Assembly: GCA_036927565.1 (NCBI GenBank)
Contig: JAYESD010000001.1
Location: forward strand, 74,543,751-74,607,750
Length of the DNA stretch: 64,000 nucleotides
Source of the DNA: Tuctoria greenei
Lineage: Eukaryota > Streptophyta > Magnoliopsida > Poales > Poaceae
Direction of reading: 5' to 3'
In this document: positions 1 to 12,300 of the stretch, piece by piece
Numbering within the stretch: position 1 is the first letter of the stretch
Layout of the letters: every line of letters starts with the position of its first letter
Program-made: the position numbers and the translations under genes
The notes under the pieces: generated by a model
Told to the model about the DNA's origin: nothing
Seen by the model: the letters and a program-made list of their open reading frames with translations, nothing else
Databases searched by the model: none

Positions 1-2244
1 ACTTTGCTACATCCACCTTCATTCTCTTCCACCAATAGATTTTCTTCAAATCATGGTACATCTTATTCTCTCCAGGATGCACGATACAACGAGCACGATA
101 TGCCTCTTTAAGAATACCTTCTTTAACATGAGATGTTTGTGGCACACATAAGTGATCACGAAACCGAACGGCCCCAATGGCGTCCAAAGTGAAATCTCCT
201 ATCTTTCCTTCTTGAATTTGTTTCTTAACATCTAGTAACAAGCAATCTCGTTTTTGTGCCTCTAAGACTCGTTCTGGGATACTTGATGATAAGATTAGTT
301 GAGTCTCTACCTCCACAACTCCAACATAGCAATAAGAAATATCCATCTGCTCAAAATCAGCTATTAATGAATTTATAGTAGGAGTAGTAGCTCTACGACT
401 TAATGCATCAGCCACCACATTTGCTTTGCCAGGTGTGTATTGGATATTCAGGTCATAGTCCTTGATCAACTCCAACCATCTCCGTTGCCTCAAATTTAAG
501 TCCTTCTGAGTGAATATATACTTCAGACTCTTATGATCGGTTAAAATGTCGCATGAATCCCCATATAAATAATGTCTCCATATTTTCAACGCGAAAACTA
601 TAGCAGCAAGCTCTAGAACGTGGGTGCGATAATTCTGCTTATGCATCTTTAACTGTCTTGAGGCATAGGCAATCACTTTTCCTTCTTGTATAAGTACAAA
701 ACCATGTCCCACAGGAGAGGCATCTGAATAGATGTTGATACATCTACCACACTCAGGAAGGGCAAGGATAGGAGCGATAATTAACTTCTCCTTCAATAGT
801 TGGAAGCAATGCTCACATTCTTGAGTGCACAAGAACTTGACATTCTTTTGGGTAAGTTGTGTCATAGGCTTAGCAATGCGAGAGAAATCCTTTACAAATC
901 GATGGTAATAACCAGCCATACCCAAGATACTCCTAACCTCTTTGACATTGGTTGGTCTTTCCCATTCAACTATTATAGAAACTTTGCTTGGATCAATCAA
1001 GATGTCATGTTGATTAATTACATTACCTAGAAAGAAAACTTCCGAGAGACAAAACTCACACTTCTTCGATTTAGCATAGAACTTATGACTTCTCAGGGTC
1101 TCAAGAACTCTCCTCAAATGTTTCTCATGTTTAGCTTCAGTCTTGGAGAATATGAGTATATCATTAATAAATACCACCACAAACTCCTCCAATCCATGGA
1201 GCATATTATTCATCTTCTCCATAAAGTATGCAGGTGCATTAATGAGTCCACAAGACATAACTCTGAACTCATAATGACCATACATGGTGGAAAAAGTTGT
1301 CTTCTCAATATCATCCTCTCGAACAGGAATTTGATTATAGCCAGATTTGAAGGTCAATTTTGGAAAAGACTCTGTCACCTATTAATCGATCGAATAACAC
1401 ATCAATGCGAGTTAATGGATACTTGTTTTTAATCGTCATGACATTTAAGCCACGATAATCCACACACATATGCCAACTTCCATCTTTCTTCTTAGTGAAC
1501 AATACTGGAGCTCACCAAGGTGAAACACTAAGACGTATCAACTTCTTAGCCAATAGATCATCCAACTGTTTTCTCAACTCCTCTTGGAATGGTTGAGATA
1601 ATCGGTAGGGACCAATGGATATAGGTCGCGTACCAGGTATAAGATCAATGTGAAACTCCACTTCACGCTCATGTGGCATTCCTGGCACCTCAACAGGGAA
1701 GACATCACAACAGTCTCGCTTTGCTAGAATATCCTTAATCACCAATGACCTTGTCTGCTTCTCAACAAGGTTTCATAGAAAGCCAGTCTTTATAGGATAA
1801 CAACCAGGGAAAAGATTTGCCAACATTGATAAAGAACAAAGAGGTGCATCCGCTTGAAAAGTGATTATCCTTCTAGATGGCGCCTCTAACGTAACGAGCT
1901 TCCAAAAACGAGATATAATGGCTCGATAACGGTATAGTGAATCCATGCCAGGGATAACATCAAAAATTGGTAATGGAAGCACCATCCGATTAGCTAAAAA
2001 TTCGTCATCTCTCATAAAATATTGTAACCAGGACAAACCACAGGGCTAGAAACCAAGCCCAAGAAAGAACTAACACGAACCGACTGAGATATCTATTGAC
2101 TAGAAATATTTGCCTTTCTATGATATCAAGTGAAACAAACGAAAATGTGGCACTCGAATCAAGTAAAACATGAGTGTCATAGGAGTCAACAACAAATTTA
2201 CTCAAAACCACATTTATACGACTTAATGAAGATAGTGTAGACAT
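1..2244 (-). pseudogene. Gypsy pol remnant of element A: protease, RT, RNase H, start of integrase
   Basis: Conceptual translation of the minus strand gives recognisable but broken gypsy pol segments. Near 2160-2200 is a protease remnant with DSSATFSF where a retropepsin has DSGATHSF, so the active-site glycine is lost. At 1745-1512 lies the N-terminal part of RT (DVFPVEVPGMPHE, then KKLIRLSVSPW), followed at once by a TGA and then by the RT palm segment KKDGSWHMCVDYRGLN near 1440-1500. Between about 620 and 400 is RNase H (DILTDHKSLKYIFTQKDLN, then DYDLNIQYTPGKANVVADAL). At 110-1 is the integrase zinc-binding region (YHDLKKIYWWKRMKVDVAK), cut by the window edge. Numerous stops separate these parts. 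No functional product is expected. Confidence 0.85.
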
Positions 2245-3286
2245 GGTGTAGACATCATCTGAAGTATAAGTACATCTACCTGCAAGGTGCTAAACTAACT
2301 GAGTGGGAAGGGTGGGAGGAATAGGAAGCTGTAGTGGAACAAATAGGGCAGAAAGCTGAGTGTTGCCTAGTAGTAATCTGGTGGGATGGAAGTACTCATG
2401 AGAAAACTGGTAATGTAGAACTAGAGGAATGACCATTATCTGAACGGTGGCATGATGTGCATTGATTGTGGAAGGTGAACATCTAGAATTGGTTTAGTGG
2501 GTCTTAAAGAAGAACAATTTGATGTTTGTCACTTGGTAATAGAATTCAGGTTTCTCATAGAACTCATCTATTTATGTTCGTCACCCATAGACATGACAGA
2601 TCCTAGAAAACCACACTCTAAAGTACGATGGAACTTCCCACACCTGAAGCAAATCAGCCCTTGTCAGAAAGAATACATCAACACTTACAGTGTTGAAGTG
2701 CTAGATACATAGTATTGAAAGACTATTGAGAGGACCTATTTTCCTTAAATGTCTTGAAAGGTCTTGTTGAGCAAACTCTACTCCTTCCTAGTGAACCATC
2801 TTATGATCACTACCCACGACAGTCAGACTCCTCCTATGTCTCTATTATAGAACTGTAAGCTGAAACTAGGTCTTCATACCCCTACGATCCTCAACCACCA
2901 TGACGTATGTGGTGGAAGGTTTTTTTCCATCTTTTCTTACATCAAACATTACGTCACATGATAAAATATCATGGACTTCTCACGCTCATCATATGCAACT
3001 CTAGGCATAAAATAAACAATGTCGTTGAACTCTCTCCACCAAGATCTCTACCACACGTGGTTTGTGCACTCCTACATGGAGGCATATTATAATAATTTGT
3101 AATATAAATAAGAGTATGACTAATAATATATTATTATGATAAAAATAAACACAAGAGAAAATATGCAATGGAAACATGAATGCAGAATATGCCCATGAAA
3201 CCCATTCTATTGTGTCTGTAAACCTATGTTAATTTATTTTTATAATATTTTAATTATCAAAAGATATAACTAGACAACACGAACTA
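2245..3286 (-). pseudogene. Decayed gag and leader of element A
   Basis: This stretch lies between the protease remnant and the primer binding site, where gag is expected. The only clear trace is a zinc-knuckle-like motif on the minus strand near 2620-2670, reading CFRCGKFHRTLEC; it lacks one residue between the second cysteine and the histidine compared with the usual CX2CX4HX4C, so it is damaged. No long frame survives. The part from about 2900 to 3286 is AT-rich and shows nothing else I can name. Confidence 0.55.
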
Positions 3287-3299
3287 GGCTCTGATATCA
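3287..3299 (-). other. Primer binding site of element A (initiator-Met tRNA type)
   Basis: The minus strand reads TGATATCAGAGCC directly inside the LTR end, one mismatch from the standard TGGTATCAGAGCC complement of plant initiator methionine tRNA. It lies two bases from the LTR terminus, as expected for a gypsy or copia element. Confidence 0.8.
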
Positions 3300-3301
3300 A
3301 C

Positions 3302-5787
3302 TGTAACGCCCTAGGTATGAACGCCCCTAGACGCTACTAAAACCATATAAACATTCCTACTAAGAAAAATATTAAAAATTTTGGCAAAGTCTCCCTTGAA
3401 AACTTTATCATCTGCGGGCAGCAAAACACAATAACAGTTATAATATTATATAACAACACTATTAAACTCACATTCATTCCCCCAAGTGAATTAAAGACTC
3501 AAATAACCACACCGCAGTCGCAACGACACAAAAAGTATTTAATTAACTAAGAATATTAATAAACTAAGCTTAGTAAATGGTTTGCGTGCTCAAGTGCAGA
3601 TGCTACCCTCTTCCCAATGCACGCTTGATCAACGGGTACCTAAAAAACCAAATAAACACAAGGGTGCGTAAAAACACTCAACAAGCACACTTAGAGCTTG
3701 AAGAACAATAGAATCAACCAGAACAAAACATGGCAATACATGAACATGAAATAGAGAACAATGAAATATAGTAGTTTCCGTCTAAAACCGGACGACACTT
3801 GAATTCTCCTTAGCATTTACCGGTAAAGCCGAGCAAGTGGGGCCAGCACTTACTCACAAAATAAGTGGAAACAATGACTTTCCCTAGGCGGTTCTTCAAT
3901 GAAAATCGTTTGTGATAATTGAACAACTACATACGGTTCTTACACAATGACCGCCGATGAAAATATATGATCTTCTCAGACCGTTGTTAATTAAGAACCA
4001 CCTGTGAAGTTCATTACATTACAAGCGATTCCTAATTAATAACCGCCTGAGGGGATCATGTATTTACCCAGGCGGTTGTTTCTTAAAATCCGCCTGTGAT
4101 GTTATTTTATTGCAGGCAGTTCTTAAGTAATAACCGCCTAAGAAGATCGAGTATTTACCCAGGCGGTTGCTTTTTTAAAATCCACCTGTGTTGTTCTTTC
4201 ATCACAGGCGGTTATTATATCATTCGTCGTCACAGTCGCATGTTTTTAAGGACCGCCTATGTTTGAAAAATTGAGGCGCCTGTAAAAATGCTTTTTGTAG
4301 TAGTGACAGGAACTTGAATATAAGAATGACTCCGGACTTAACCGGTTCTTGAATGACAATTAAATGAATAACTTGAATCTTGAACATGAATAAAACAGAA
4401 TCATGAAGCAATTGAATCTCGAAACCTCAAATAACGAATTAAAGGCACGTGAAATCTTAATCACAAGCAGTTTACTTGTATTAGAATAAAACCCGTCATG
4501 CACTTGCCTTAACCTTAGTGAGAACTCGTGGACACTCTCTCTTAAACCCAGAACCTCCAAATCTGTGAAATTTAAACTATGCTTAGAACACCCTAGTGAT
4601 GTGGTACAGACTAAACTAAATATTGTGCGGTTCTACTAGTAACTTTCAATTCACTTAAAAGAGTAACATAACTGAATGCATTTTAAGCATCTACGGGAAA
4701 TTTCCAGGAACGACCTCTTTATAAGATTTACTAAATAGTCATCCCACTTGAACAAAATAGATAACTAGATTATATAACAATAAAAAAGTTTATGGATAGA
4801 ACCACTAATTTGAGGACTTCTCTTTGATCTATAATTGAATGGGACGAGCAAAACCACTAGGAAGATAAAAACTGTACCTACAATCTTTATTATTAGCATA
4901 TAATCTAATTGTGCTTAAATTAATACCAGATTTTGAGATAATGTTTCAATCTAAACTCTGAATAAATCAATGCAACATAGTTTACCATATCTTTGAAAAT
5001 AAACTGATGTTAAAGATTCTTAGGCACATAAAGAGGGATTAGTGATGAGCAAAATTTAAGTAGTGATGACTTGTAGACAACAACCTGTCAAGAAGCAGGT
5101 GGCAGCAGCAATCAGCTCCGGCAGTGGCAAATCAGATCGCCGCGGCAGTAGCAACTCAGAGACAAGGCAACAAGTGCTGCAGCGATAGCAACTCAGGATC
5201 ATCTCACGGTAAGAAATTTCTGGCAGCAGCACAGCTGGCTCAACTCACCGGAAGGAAAAACAAACAAGCAGCATAACTTACGACAAGAACTGGGCAGGGA
5301 CGCAGGCCAGGCAACCACGCTGGCGGACGGAGAGCTGCTCTAGAACAGATCGACAAAACATGCGTGGGAGAAACAATTGACCGATGGTTTTTTCCTGGCG
5401 GCGCTGGGAGTAGGGAAGAAGAAACTTGGATGGTTTTATAGTACTGATAACCTAATCATATCCAACCGTCCAAAATAAACCAGCTAACAACTAACTCATC
5501 CGTCCTCGGAACAAAGCATATGAGTAGTGAAACGGAATCGTCTCCACGAGCTCTACGCATCTACGGTCTCTGATCGTCTATTGGATCAAATATTCAAGGA
5601 GTCAAACTTCGGTCAACCATGTAGTGTTTCTCGCCACATAGTTAATTTTTCAAAATCATCTTGACGAACTCAACACATCTATGGTCTCCGATTGTCCATT
5701 GAAGGAATGGTTCAATGAATTAAAGTTTGGTCAACGTTTATTGTTTCTGGTGAGGCATTTTATTTCCTTAAATTTCGGGATACTACA
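3302..5787 (-). repeat. 5' LTR of element A
   Basis: On the minus strand the LTR starts TGTAGTATCCCGAAATTT at 5787 and ends CTAGGGCGTTACA at 3302, giving TG...CA termini and 2486 bp including an insertion at about 3847-4305. The PBS follows inside. The partner LTR would be left of the window, so insertion age cannot be estimated here. The sequence contains no plausible gene; short open frames near 4220-4560 and 5100-5350 look fortuitous. Confidence 0.8.
3847..4305. mobile_element. Short non-autonomous CACTA-like element inside LTR A
   Basis: The right end read on the minus strand is CACTACTACAAAAAGCA, a CACTA-type terminus. A degenerate counterpart, CACTTACTCACAAAAT, begins at 3847 on the plus strand. 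Between them are many direct and inverted copies of AGGCGGTT and AACCGCCT spaced by short AT-rich text, as in CACTA subterminal repeats. CAG occurs just outside the left end and within a base of the right end, a possible 3-bp target duplication. It encodes nothing. The same AGGCGGTT/AACCGCCT motif recurs at 51574-53303. Confidence 0.65.
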
Positions 5788-6115
5788 GATAGTCACGGCA
5801 TTAAGCGGACGGTAATCCACACATAGCCTCAATTTCTTTTGTTTCTTCTTGACAAAGAGAGCCTAGAATCCCCAAGGTGATGGTCTCAGACGAATGAAAC
5901 CTTTACTCAATAAGTCATTCAGCTGCTCCTTTAATTCAGATAACTCCTTAGGTGCCATTCCATATGGTCGTCGTGAGATAGGTGCAGTTCACAGTATTAA
6001 TTCAATCTTGAATTCCACATCTCGGTCGAGCGGCATACCCGACAGATCATCAGGGAATACATCTGAGAAATCACGGACCACTGGAATGTCTTCCAACTTA
6101 CTTGTTTCAAAATGA
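5788..6115 (-). pseudogene. Start of reverse transcriptase of element B, cut by element A
   Basis: The minus-strand translation gives the N-terminal part of a gypsy RT, ending in LCVDYRPLNAVTI at the junction with LTR A. The motif precedes the palm subdomain; the catalytic YVDD/YIDD region is not present, so this fragment cannot function. In an intact element this would follow the protease in the same polyprotein. Confidence 0.8.
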
Positions 6116-6129
6116 TACACTGCTGCACT

Positions 6130-6513
6130 TTATTGAACCATGTTCTCAAGAATTAAGGTGTGGTGGCCGTGAGTTGAAGAGTTGAGCTCGACAGTGCGAG
6201 GACTGATGTTTAGAACAGCTTCGTGGTTTCTTAACCATGACATTCCCAAGATTACATCAATCTTTTGACCTTCAAGGATGATAAGAGTAGTGGGATACAT
6301 TCTACCACACAGACATAATGGTGCTCGGGAGATAACATCATCACTTGCGGTAATATTACCTCCGGGTGAGGATATAAGATAGCGATGTTTGGTGGTAATG
6401 GTTGAAAGCTGGTGCTTGAACACAAAGGATTGAATTACGAAATTATGTGTAGCACCGGAATCAAAGAGAATCAATATAGGTATATGGTTGATAGTGAACT
6501 TTCCTGCTAACAC
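6130..6513 (-). CDS. Retropepsin-like aspartic protease domain of element B
   Basis: This 127-residue open frame is the protease part of a gypsy gag-pol polyprotein. It has the active-site motif LFDSGATHNFV near residues 16-26 and the flap/C-terminal motif VILGMSWLRNHEAVL near residues 90-104, both standard for plant gypsy retropepsins. The apparent start is only the first methionine in the open stretch; the domain would be released from a larger polyprotein rather than started here. It lies between the CCHC knuckle (6645-6686) and the RT fragment, in the expected order. The element as a whole is broken. Confidence 0.8.
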   Translation of the reverse strand: MLAGKFTINHIPILILFDSGATHNFVIQSFVFKHQLSTITTKHRYLISSPGGNITASDDVISRAPLCLCGRMYPTTLIILEGQKIDVILGMSWLRNHEAVLNISPRTVELNSSTHGHHTLILENMVQ

Positions 6514-7672
6514 GGGTCCTATTTCCAGTGCACCCTCAATGGTAGTATAGTGGATACTGTCAAACCTTGATTTCTTTTGCTGCTGATTGGGAAACTGACT
6601 TTAATGTTGAAATGATGACTGGCTGCAGCTTTTATACTCTCTAGACAATATTTCGTAAGGTGACCCACAAGACCACAAGTGAAGCACGGATATATAGTCG
6701 GTTCAGCGCTGATTTGTGAATGAAAACTGGGTATCTCTGGCTGCAGTGGAGATGGATAAGAATTTATGTGTTGCTGCTGCTGGGGTGATTTAAAACTTGA
6801 TGCAAGCAGAGGGCAACTTTGATATGATGGTCGAACAGATAGCTGCCATTCTTGACCGGATGGCGAATGATATACCGACCGATATTTCTGAGCAACAACA
6901 CTAGTGTTGCCATGCGAACTACTCCGCTTTCTCTTCTCCGCTTGAATACAAAGATCTTCCTTTTATCGTAGGATAGCGGCATTGACTAATTCGCTGTACT
7001 TGCCATGATTGACCAAAGCCAACCTAGCTCGAAGTTTGACTCTTAGCCCTCTGAAGAAATGATCACATCTCAACTTTTCTGTATTAACATAGTCGTGCGT
7101 ATATTGTGCCAAACGGTTGAACTCCTTAAAGTACTCATGGACACTCATGTCTCCTTGCTTGAGTTCAACGAATTCCTCATACTTGGTCTTTATAATTCCT
7201 GTCAGAATATGACGAGCACGGAAAGCCTCACGGAACTCAATCCATACTATTCGATGACCTTTAGGGCGAGTTGCACTATATTCTGCCCACCAAGCTTCGG
7301 CAGCTCCATGGAGTTGTTGAGCAGCGAACAATGTCTTCTAATAATCGTCATAGGGAAACACACCAAATTTGGATTCTATTACACGAAGCCAATGATCTGA
7401 ATCTAATGGTTCAGTTGCTTCCGTGAAGATTTTGCGGTTGCATTGCCAAGAAATCCAAGTAACTGTTTCAAGGTGGAATAACTTACTGCATTTGATGAAT
7501 TAGGCCTTGCTGCACCAAATCTTGAAGTAACTTAGTGTTCTCTTGGTGAGACTCGAACATTTTTTACATGACATCCACCAATACCGTTGATGGTGGTACC
7601 TGTGGTGGATCTGAACCATCACCGTCATGACGAGAACTTCCGACCTTAGTCGATGAGCGAGTACGAACCATA
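6514..7672 (-). pseudogene. Gag of element B with CCHC zinc knuckle, frameshifted
   Basis: Gag probably starts at the ATG near 7672 (MVRTRSSTKVG...). An intact stretch at 7331-6963 is a typical retrotransposon gag domain, with AAEAWWAEYSA, EFREAFRARHI and SVHEYFKEFNRLAQY. A nucleic-acid-binding knuckle CFTCGLVGHLTKYC (CX2CX4HX4C) lies at 6686-6645. Frameshifts and stops around 7340-7560 and 6700-6960 divide the frame. Gag would form the virus-like particle and bind the RNA of the element. The domain order gag, knuckle, protease, RT matches a Ty3/gypsy element. Confidence 0.75.
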
Positions 7673-9284
7673 CTGCACAAATGAATTTGGGATGAGTCAA
7701 AGCTTGATATCAGCAATAAGTGAAGATAAGGAAAACATGAACATGTCAAGAACTTTGTGAAAGTACAACAATATTCATGTTCGCGCAAATTTTCAAACTT
7801 ATGCTTCAATGATGAACTGTTCTGCCAGAAATGACCAGTCTGGAGAAATTTGAGAATTTCATCCAGTTAGAGGCAAAATCCTGCTCCGGAGTGAACAACA
7901 AAGTTGTAGTTCACTTCCTGGCCTTCTGGAATGTATTTAATTGCTTCAATGCCTGTTATGGTTAATGAGATATGAATTTCCAAAGTTGACAATGTTCCCA
8001 GATTTTCTGAGAAATTTTGACAGCACCTCATTTGCATATGGCTGTTTTGTCCACAGTTTTTCATACACAAAATATCCAAATTTGTCAAAACTGTAAATTA
8101 CAACATTGTCACATATCTCATCTAGTTTCCACAAATATATCATATGCCCTCATTCGATTTTTATACTGAGAGTTATGATCAAATTGGTGAGAAGTACAGA
8201 AAAAATTCCAGTTTCTGTCCAGTTTTGACAGTTTTTGAAATTTCCAAATTTTAGCTATGATCCAGGGGGATTCTGTTCTGGTCATGAACAGAAATCATTT
8301 AGAAGACTCACAAACATTTTCAACCATGTATGGAACACCTTCATAGGGAAATTCTATCAGGAGATATGATTTTTCAAACTGGAGCTAAGTTTCTGCCAGA
8401 ATAATACAGGGAAGAGCTGAGGTTGACAGTTTTAGTTCAAATTTCATTTTTATCATTTCAAGAGAGGAATCTGCTTTGAATATTAACTTGACACTTCTGT
8501 GGCGAGATACACCTTAAGCACGGATTTTAACCGTCGATGTGCCGATGTAACCCGAATGCAATGCCGGTACTACGTCCTCACTAAATAAAAATCCCGAGTC
8601 AGTATTCCGGCATACGTCTCAACGGTGGCGCTAATGACATTCACTCGCAAACGTTTTCTACTCGACCTACGAATAATGCGGTTAGCGTACCTGCTACTAG
8701 ACACAAACGATTGATCAAACATATGGTATCGTACGGCAAAGCCCACATGGGCGATGAATTCACAACAATATATATGAAAGTAAAAACATTCATCTCGTAT
8801 CATTCCATACGGACCACCTCGAGTTAAGCCATGTCTCGAGGTACATGAACGGATTTTCTACCACCTGATGGGGTCCCACGTCTTTGCATAATGCTGCACT
8901 AGTAGGAGGTGCATCGGGTTATGTCCCACCGACGGGGGCTCCCATTAACTTTGAAGCACGCTGGGGTACCGCATGTCATATGTTCTCAGAAACATGGAAA
9001 GTTTCAGAGACTCATATTGACATTTCCGTGCCAAGCCACAGAAATAGTCACATGCTACCTCTCGCATGGTGAGCTTACCACAATTGATCCGCTTGCGGTG
9101 GCGTACCATACCTCTTACCTGATGTCGGAGCGTTGTTATAGAATATAATAACACATAAGTTAGTTTTGTCACCTTAAGTAAGTAATACTATAATAGACAT
9201 TATGTGGGCATGATAAATAATCCTCACTTGACTACTTCGTAGTTTTCAAAAATAGGTGCTTTTCAAGCGTGCTATTTCAAATAC
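7673..9284 (-). other. Leader of element B, no gene seen
   Basis: These 1.6 kb lie between the PBS and gag. The left half (about 7810-8490) is AT-rich and repeats phrases such as TCTGCCAGAA; the right half is of mixed composition. Open frames here are short and show no recognisable domain. The length is large for a leader, so part of it may be an insertion or an older LTR piece, but I see no terminal repeats that would prove this. Confidence 0.5.
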
Positions 9285-9297
9285 GGCTCTGATACCA
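9285..9297 (-). other. Primer binding site of element B
   Basis: The minus strand reads TGGTATCAGAGCC, an exact match to the usual initiator-Met tRNA complement in plant LTR elements. It lies five bases from the LTR end at 9303. Confidence 0.8.
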
Positions 9298-9302
9298 AGC
9301 CG

Positions 9303-12300
9303 TGGGGACCGGGGTCCACACAATCCAGGAATCGCATTGGCTGGTGTCGTGCGATGCGACACCCAACAGCACACAAGAAAAACCACACAAAATAACCAAC
9401 ATAAATATTTTATTTCAAAAGATAATTCTCTTTTACAACACAATATACAATGCAACAGAATATTTTATACTCACACTCTCAACTAGCTATGCACAAGAGA
9501 ATGCCGCCATGCCCGCAGACGCTTCTCACTACTAACACGAAACAAAAAGCAGTGGCAAGCTTTCCATGAGAGATACATCTCGACATGCTCGAGGTCTCAC
9601 GGACAACCACAACATAAGCGTAAGCTAATAGTACCTGCAAAAACCACAATATAGCAACCATGAGCACAAGGCTCAGTAAGATTTAACTGTCTCACCTAAA
9701 GCATGTAACTCTACATGCTGAAAACTTTAAAGACTGGAAAGCTGAATTTGCAGGAATGAACTCGCCGAAAGTAAATCCTTAGTGTTCAGTTTTAATGTGG
9801 CATATGCGATCCATGGGCATAGCATCATTGTGAATTCCACAATCAAACAAGAAACACTTCATCCACGATGATACTTGCTCAAGGTTGCATAGGCCTTATT
9901 CAAGTTATATGTTTGGAAATTTTAAATTGAATTATGCTATCTCTATAGCATTCAAGGTTGCAATACAAATAATTATTTATAGCAACATATTCATAATCTT
10001 TCCATTTCTCTTTCTTACTATGTCAATACTCAGTGACCGAGTATGCTCAATCCATAACCACGAGCGACGGTGATTCGAATCAAAAAACACCTGGACTGCA
10101 CGACACGTACACCCATACTCGGAGTTGCATCGGCACACTCCACTGATGTCGCACGCAGCCACCTTTCCCCAGATTCAACCACATCAAAATTGTTTGATTG
10201 ACCTGAATAGTGAGCTCACTTCAAGGTGCACCTCTGCTGTGAGATGTTCTTGAGTATGTTACCTCCCATTGTACTAACAGCCGACAGCTTAAGCCGATTG
10301 AAAAGGTTCCAATGTAGGATCCTCAAGGTACATTGGTTTCCTGTGTCCCATATCGCCAGTATGCTTTCCGGTACAGTTCATACTTGCTCAACAGGGCCAA
10401 GCACGAGACGGTCCTTAACCGTCACAGACGGGGCTACCAATTCACCTCCCAACACCTGCCTCACCATTATCGACCCAGGAACGATGTGGGCAACCCAACC
10501 TACACAAATCCCCGTCCACGTCTCATATTAAAGAGTTAATGTTATGGTAACAACTCGCGAGTAGGTTTCCCTCACTCGACTTCTCTCGCAAGTAGAATTC
10601 AACTACTTGACTTGTGGTCGATAAAATGTGACCAATCATGCGAGTAGTTTCCGACGTACTCGACTTCTACCAATCTTCTAACTAAACATTAAGCATACCA
10701 ATATAATCCGAGGGGGTCTTAGCCTACCCATCCACTTCAAGGATTATTTGGTCATGCATGTGGAGTATTCAATCAACGTAGACCTAATGCACATACCAAG
10801 TCTATTCAATACAGTGTGTGTAAAAGCAAAACTTTAAAAGGCACTTAAATGCAAACCGGGGCTTGCCTTTCGGTTGGAATAAAAGTCAGCGACGATCAGT
10901 TAGTATTCTTCGATGAGAAAATCACGCCACACCAGAATCACTATAGAAATCCTCAGCTCCGGGTTGTGCTGCTTGTCGGCGACCTTCGTCGTGAGTACTA
11001 TCGAAATGATATGCAAATAACAGATTGCAATTTATTATTATAACAGTTGAAGTTGATTATAACTCAAGAAGGATAAATATTAGTTAGGACTTGAAGTTCT
11101 GTTGCTAGACTAGAAAGCAACAGAAAGGAAACAAGATGAACTTAGGTAATGGACATATGAAGTGAAACAGATATTGTTTTGTACATAGGGATGTGATCTC
11201 AATTTTATACAGTTTCAACAGATTCGCTAAGCCTGAGAAAATTACAGGGAGTTCACTTGGTCATGTAGGAGTAACCAGGTAAGTTTCAGATACAGCAATT
11301 GAATATATTGGTCTACAAAATTTCTTAAGTGTTTAGCTTTCACTGAATTTTCATTGTAATTCTGGAGGTCAATCATGGCTACCAATGGTTGTACCATACA
11401 GAGCAGGTCTCACTAGTTCTAGTAAAATTTGTTTCACAATTTTCTAAGCTTCCTACAGGGAGAAATTGATTTTACGAGGCTGGATAATTTACTGAAAAAA
11501 ATTCTGTGGATTTTGGGTATTCTATGACCAGTTAGGAAAATCTCGAGATTGAACTATGTTATTTAAGTCCAACGAAGCTGAAAGTTTTACAGGAATGCGG
11601 AAACTTACTAAAGAACATTGTGGCAAAATTTCAGATTTTTCTATGAAGTGAATCATCAGATAAAAATCAAATATTAATTTTTTAAAGGGCTCTACGGGAA
11701 AATCCTGGGATTTTTATGAAGATTGGGTTGTGGTTATGGCTAGTGTAGATAAAGATCAAAAAAACAAAGTTAGTTTGACAAATTTTAAAGCTTTCAACTG
11801 AGAGATATTCAATTTAGAAGACTGCACAAGTTTCTGTACAAATTCTAAATGACTTTGGCTATTTTTTTGTGCATAGAGTATACACAGGTGATCACACCAT
11901 GAAAATGAAGTATAATGACCCTGAAATATTTACTGGAGTTCAAGGATATTCAAATGAAGGTTCTGAAAAAATGTGGTAATTTTCGAAAGAGCAGAACTAT
12001 AGGAACTAATTCTATAAGCATTTTGGTTATTTGAATTATGGAGAAATTTCTATGGACTTTCATAAAATTCCAAGTGCACCGTACCACTGGAAAGTATTCT
12101 TTATGCTGGTTCTAAAAAAATTATTTGGGAAGGACAAATCTACTAGGAGATATGGATTTTTGAAGTGAGAACTAAATCTGGAATTTAAATTTCAATTGGG
12201 AAAAGGTTTGAATAATGGCTGGGCCCATGGGATTTAAAATGGGCCAGTCGGGTTGAAGCAACACCGGGCCACAGGGTTCAGGGATGTAGCCACATGGGAT

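Larger units (their letters stand above)
1..5787 (-). mobile_element. Ty3/gypsy retrotransposon A (chromovirus/Tekay-like), partial, inner member of a nest
   Basis: The minus strand reads, from right to left, LTR, primer binding site, gag remnant, protease, reverse transcriptase, RNase H and the start of integrase; the rest lies beyond the left edge of the window. The right LTR boundary (TGTAGTATCCC on the minus strand) falls exactly where the RT frame of another gypsy element is cut, so A inserted into element B. Coding parts carry many stops and frameshifts, so the copy is dead. Lineage assignment rests on the LTR ends, the initiator-methionine-type PBS and the RT/RNase H wording, and is inferred rather than tested. 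Confidence 0.85.
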
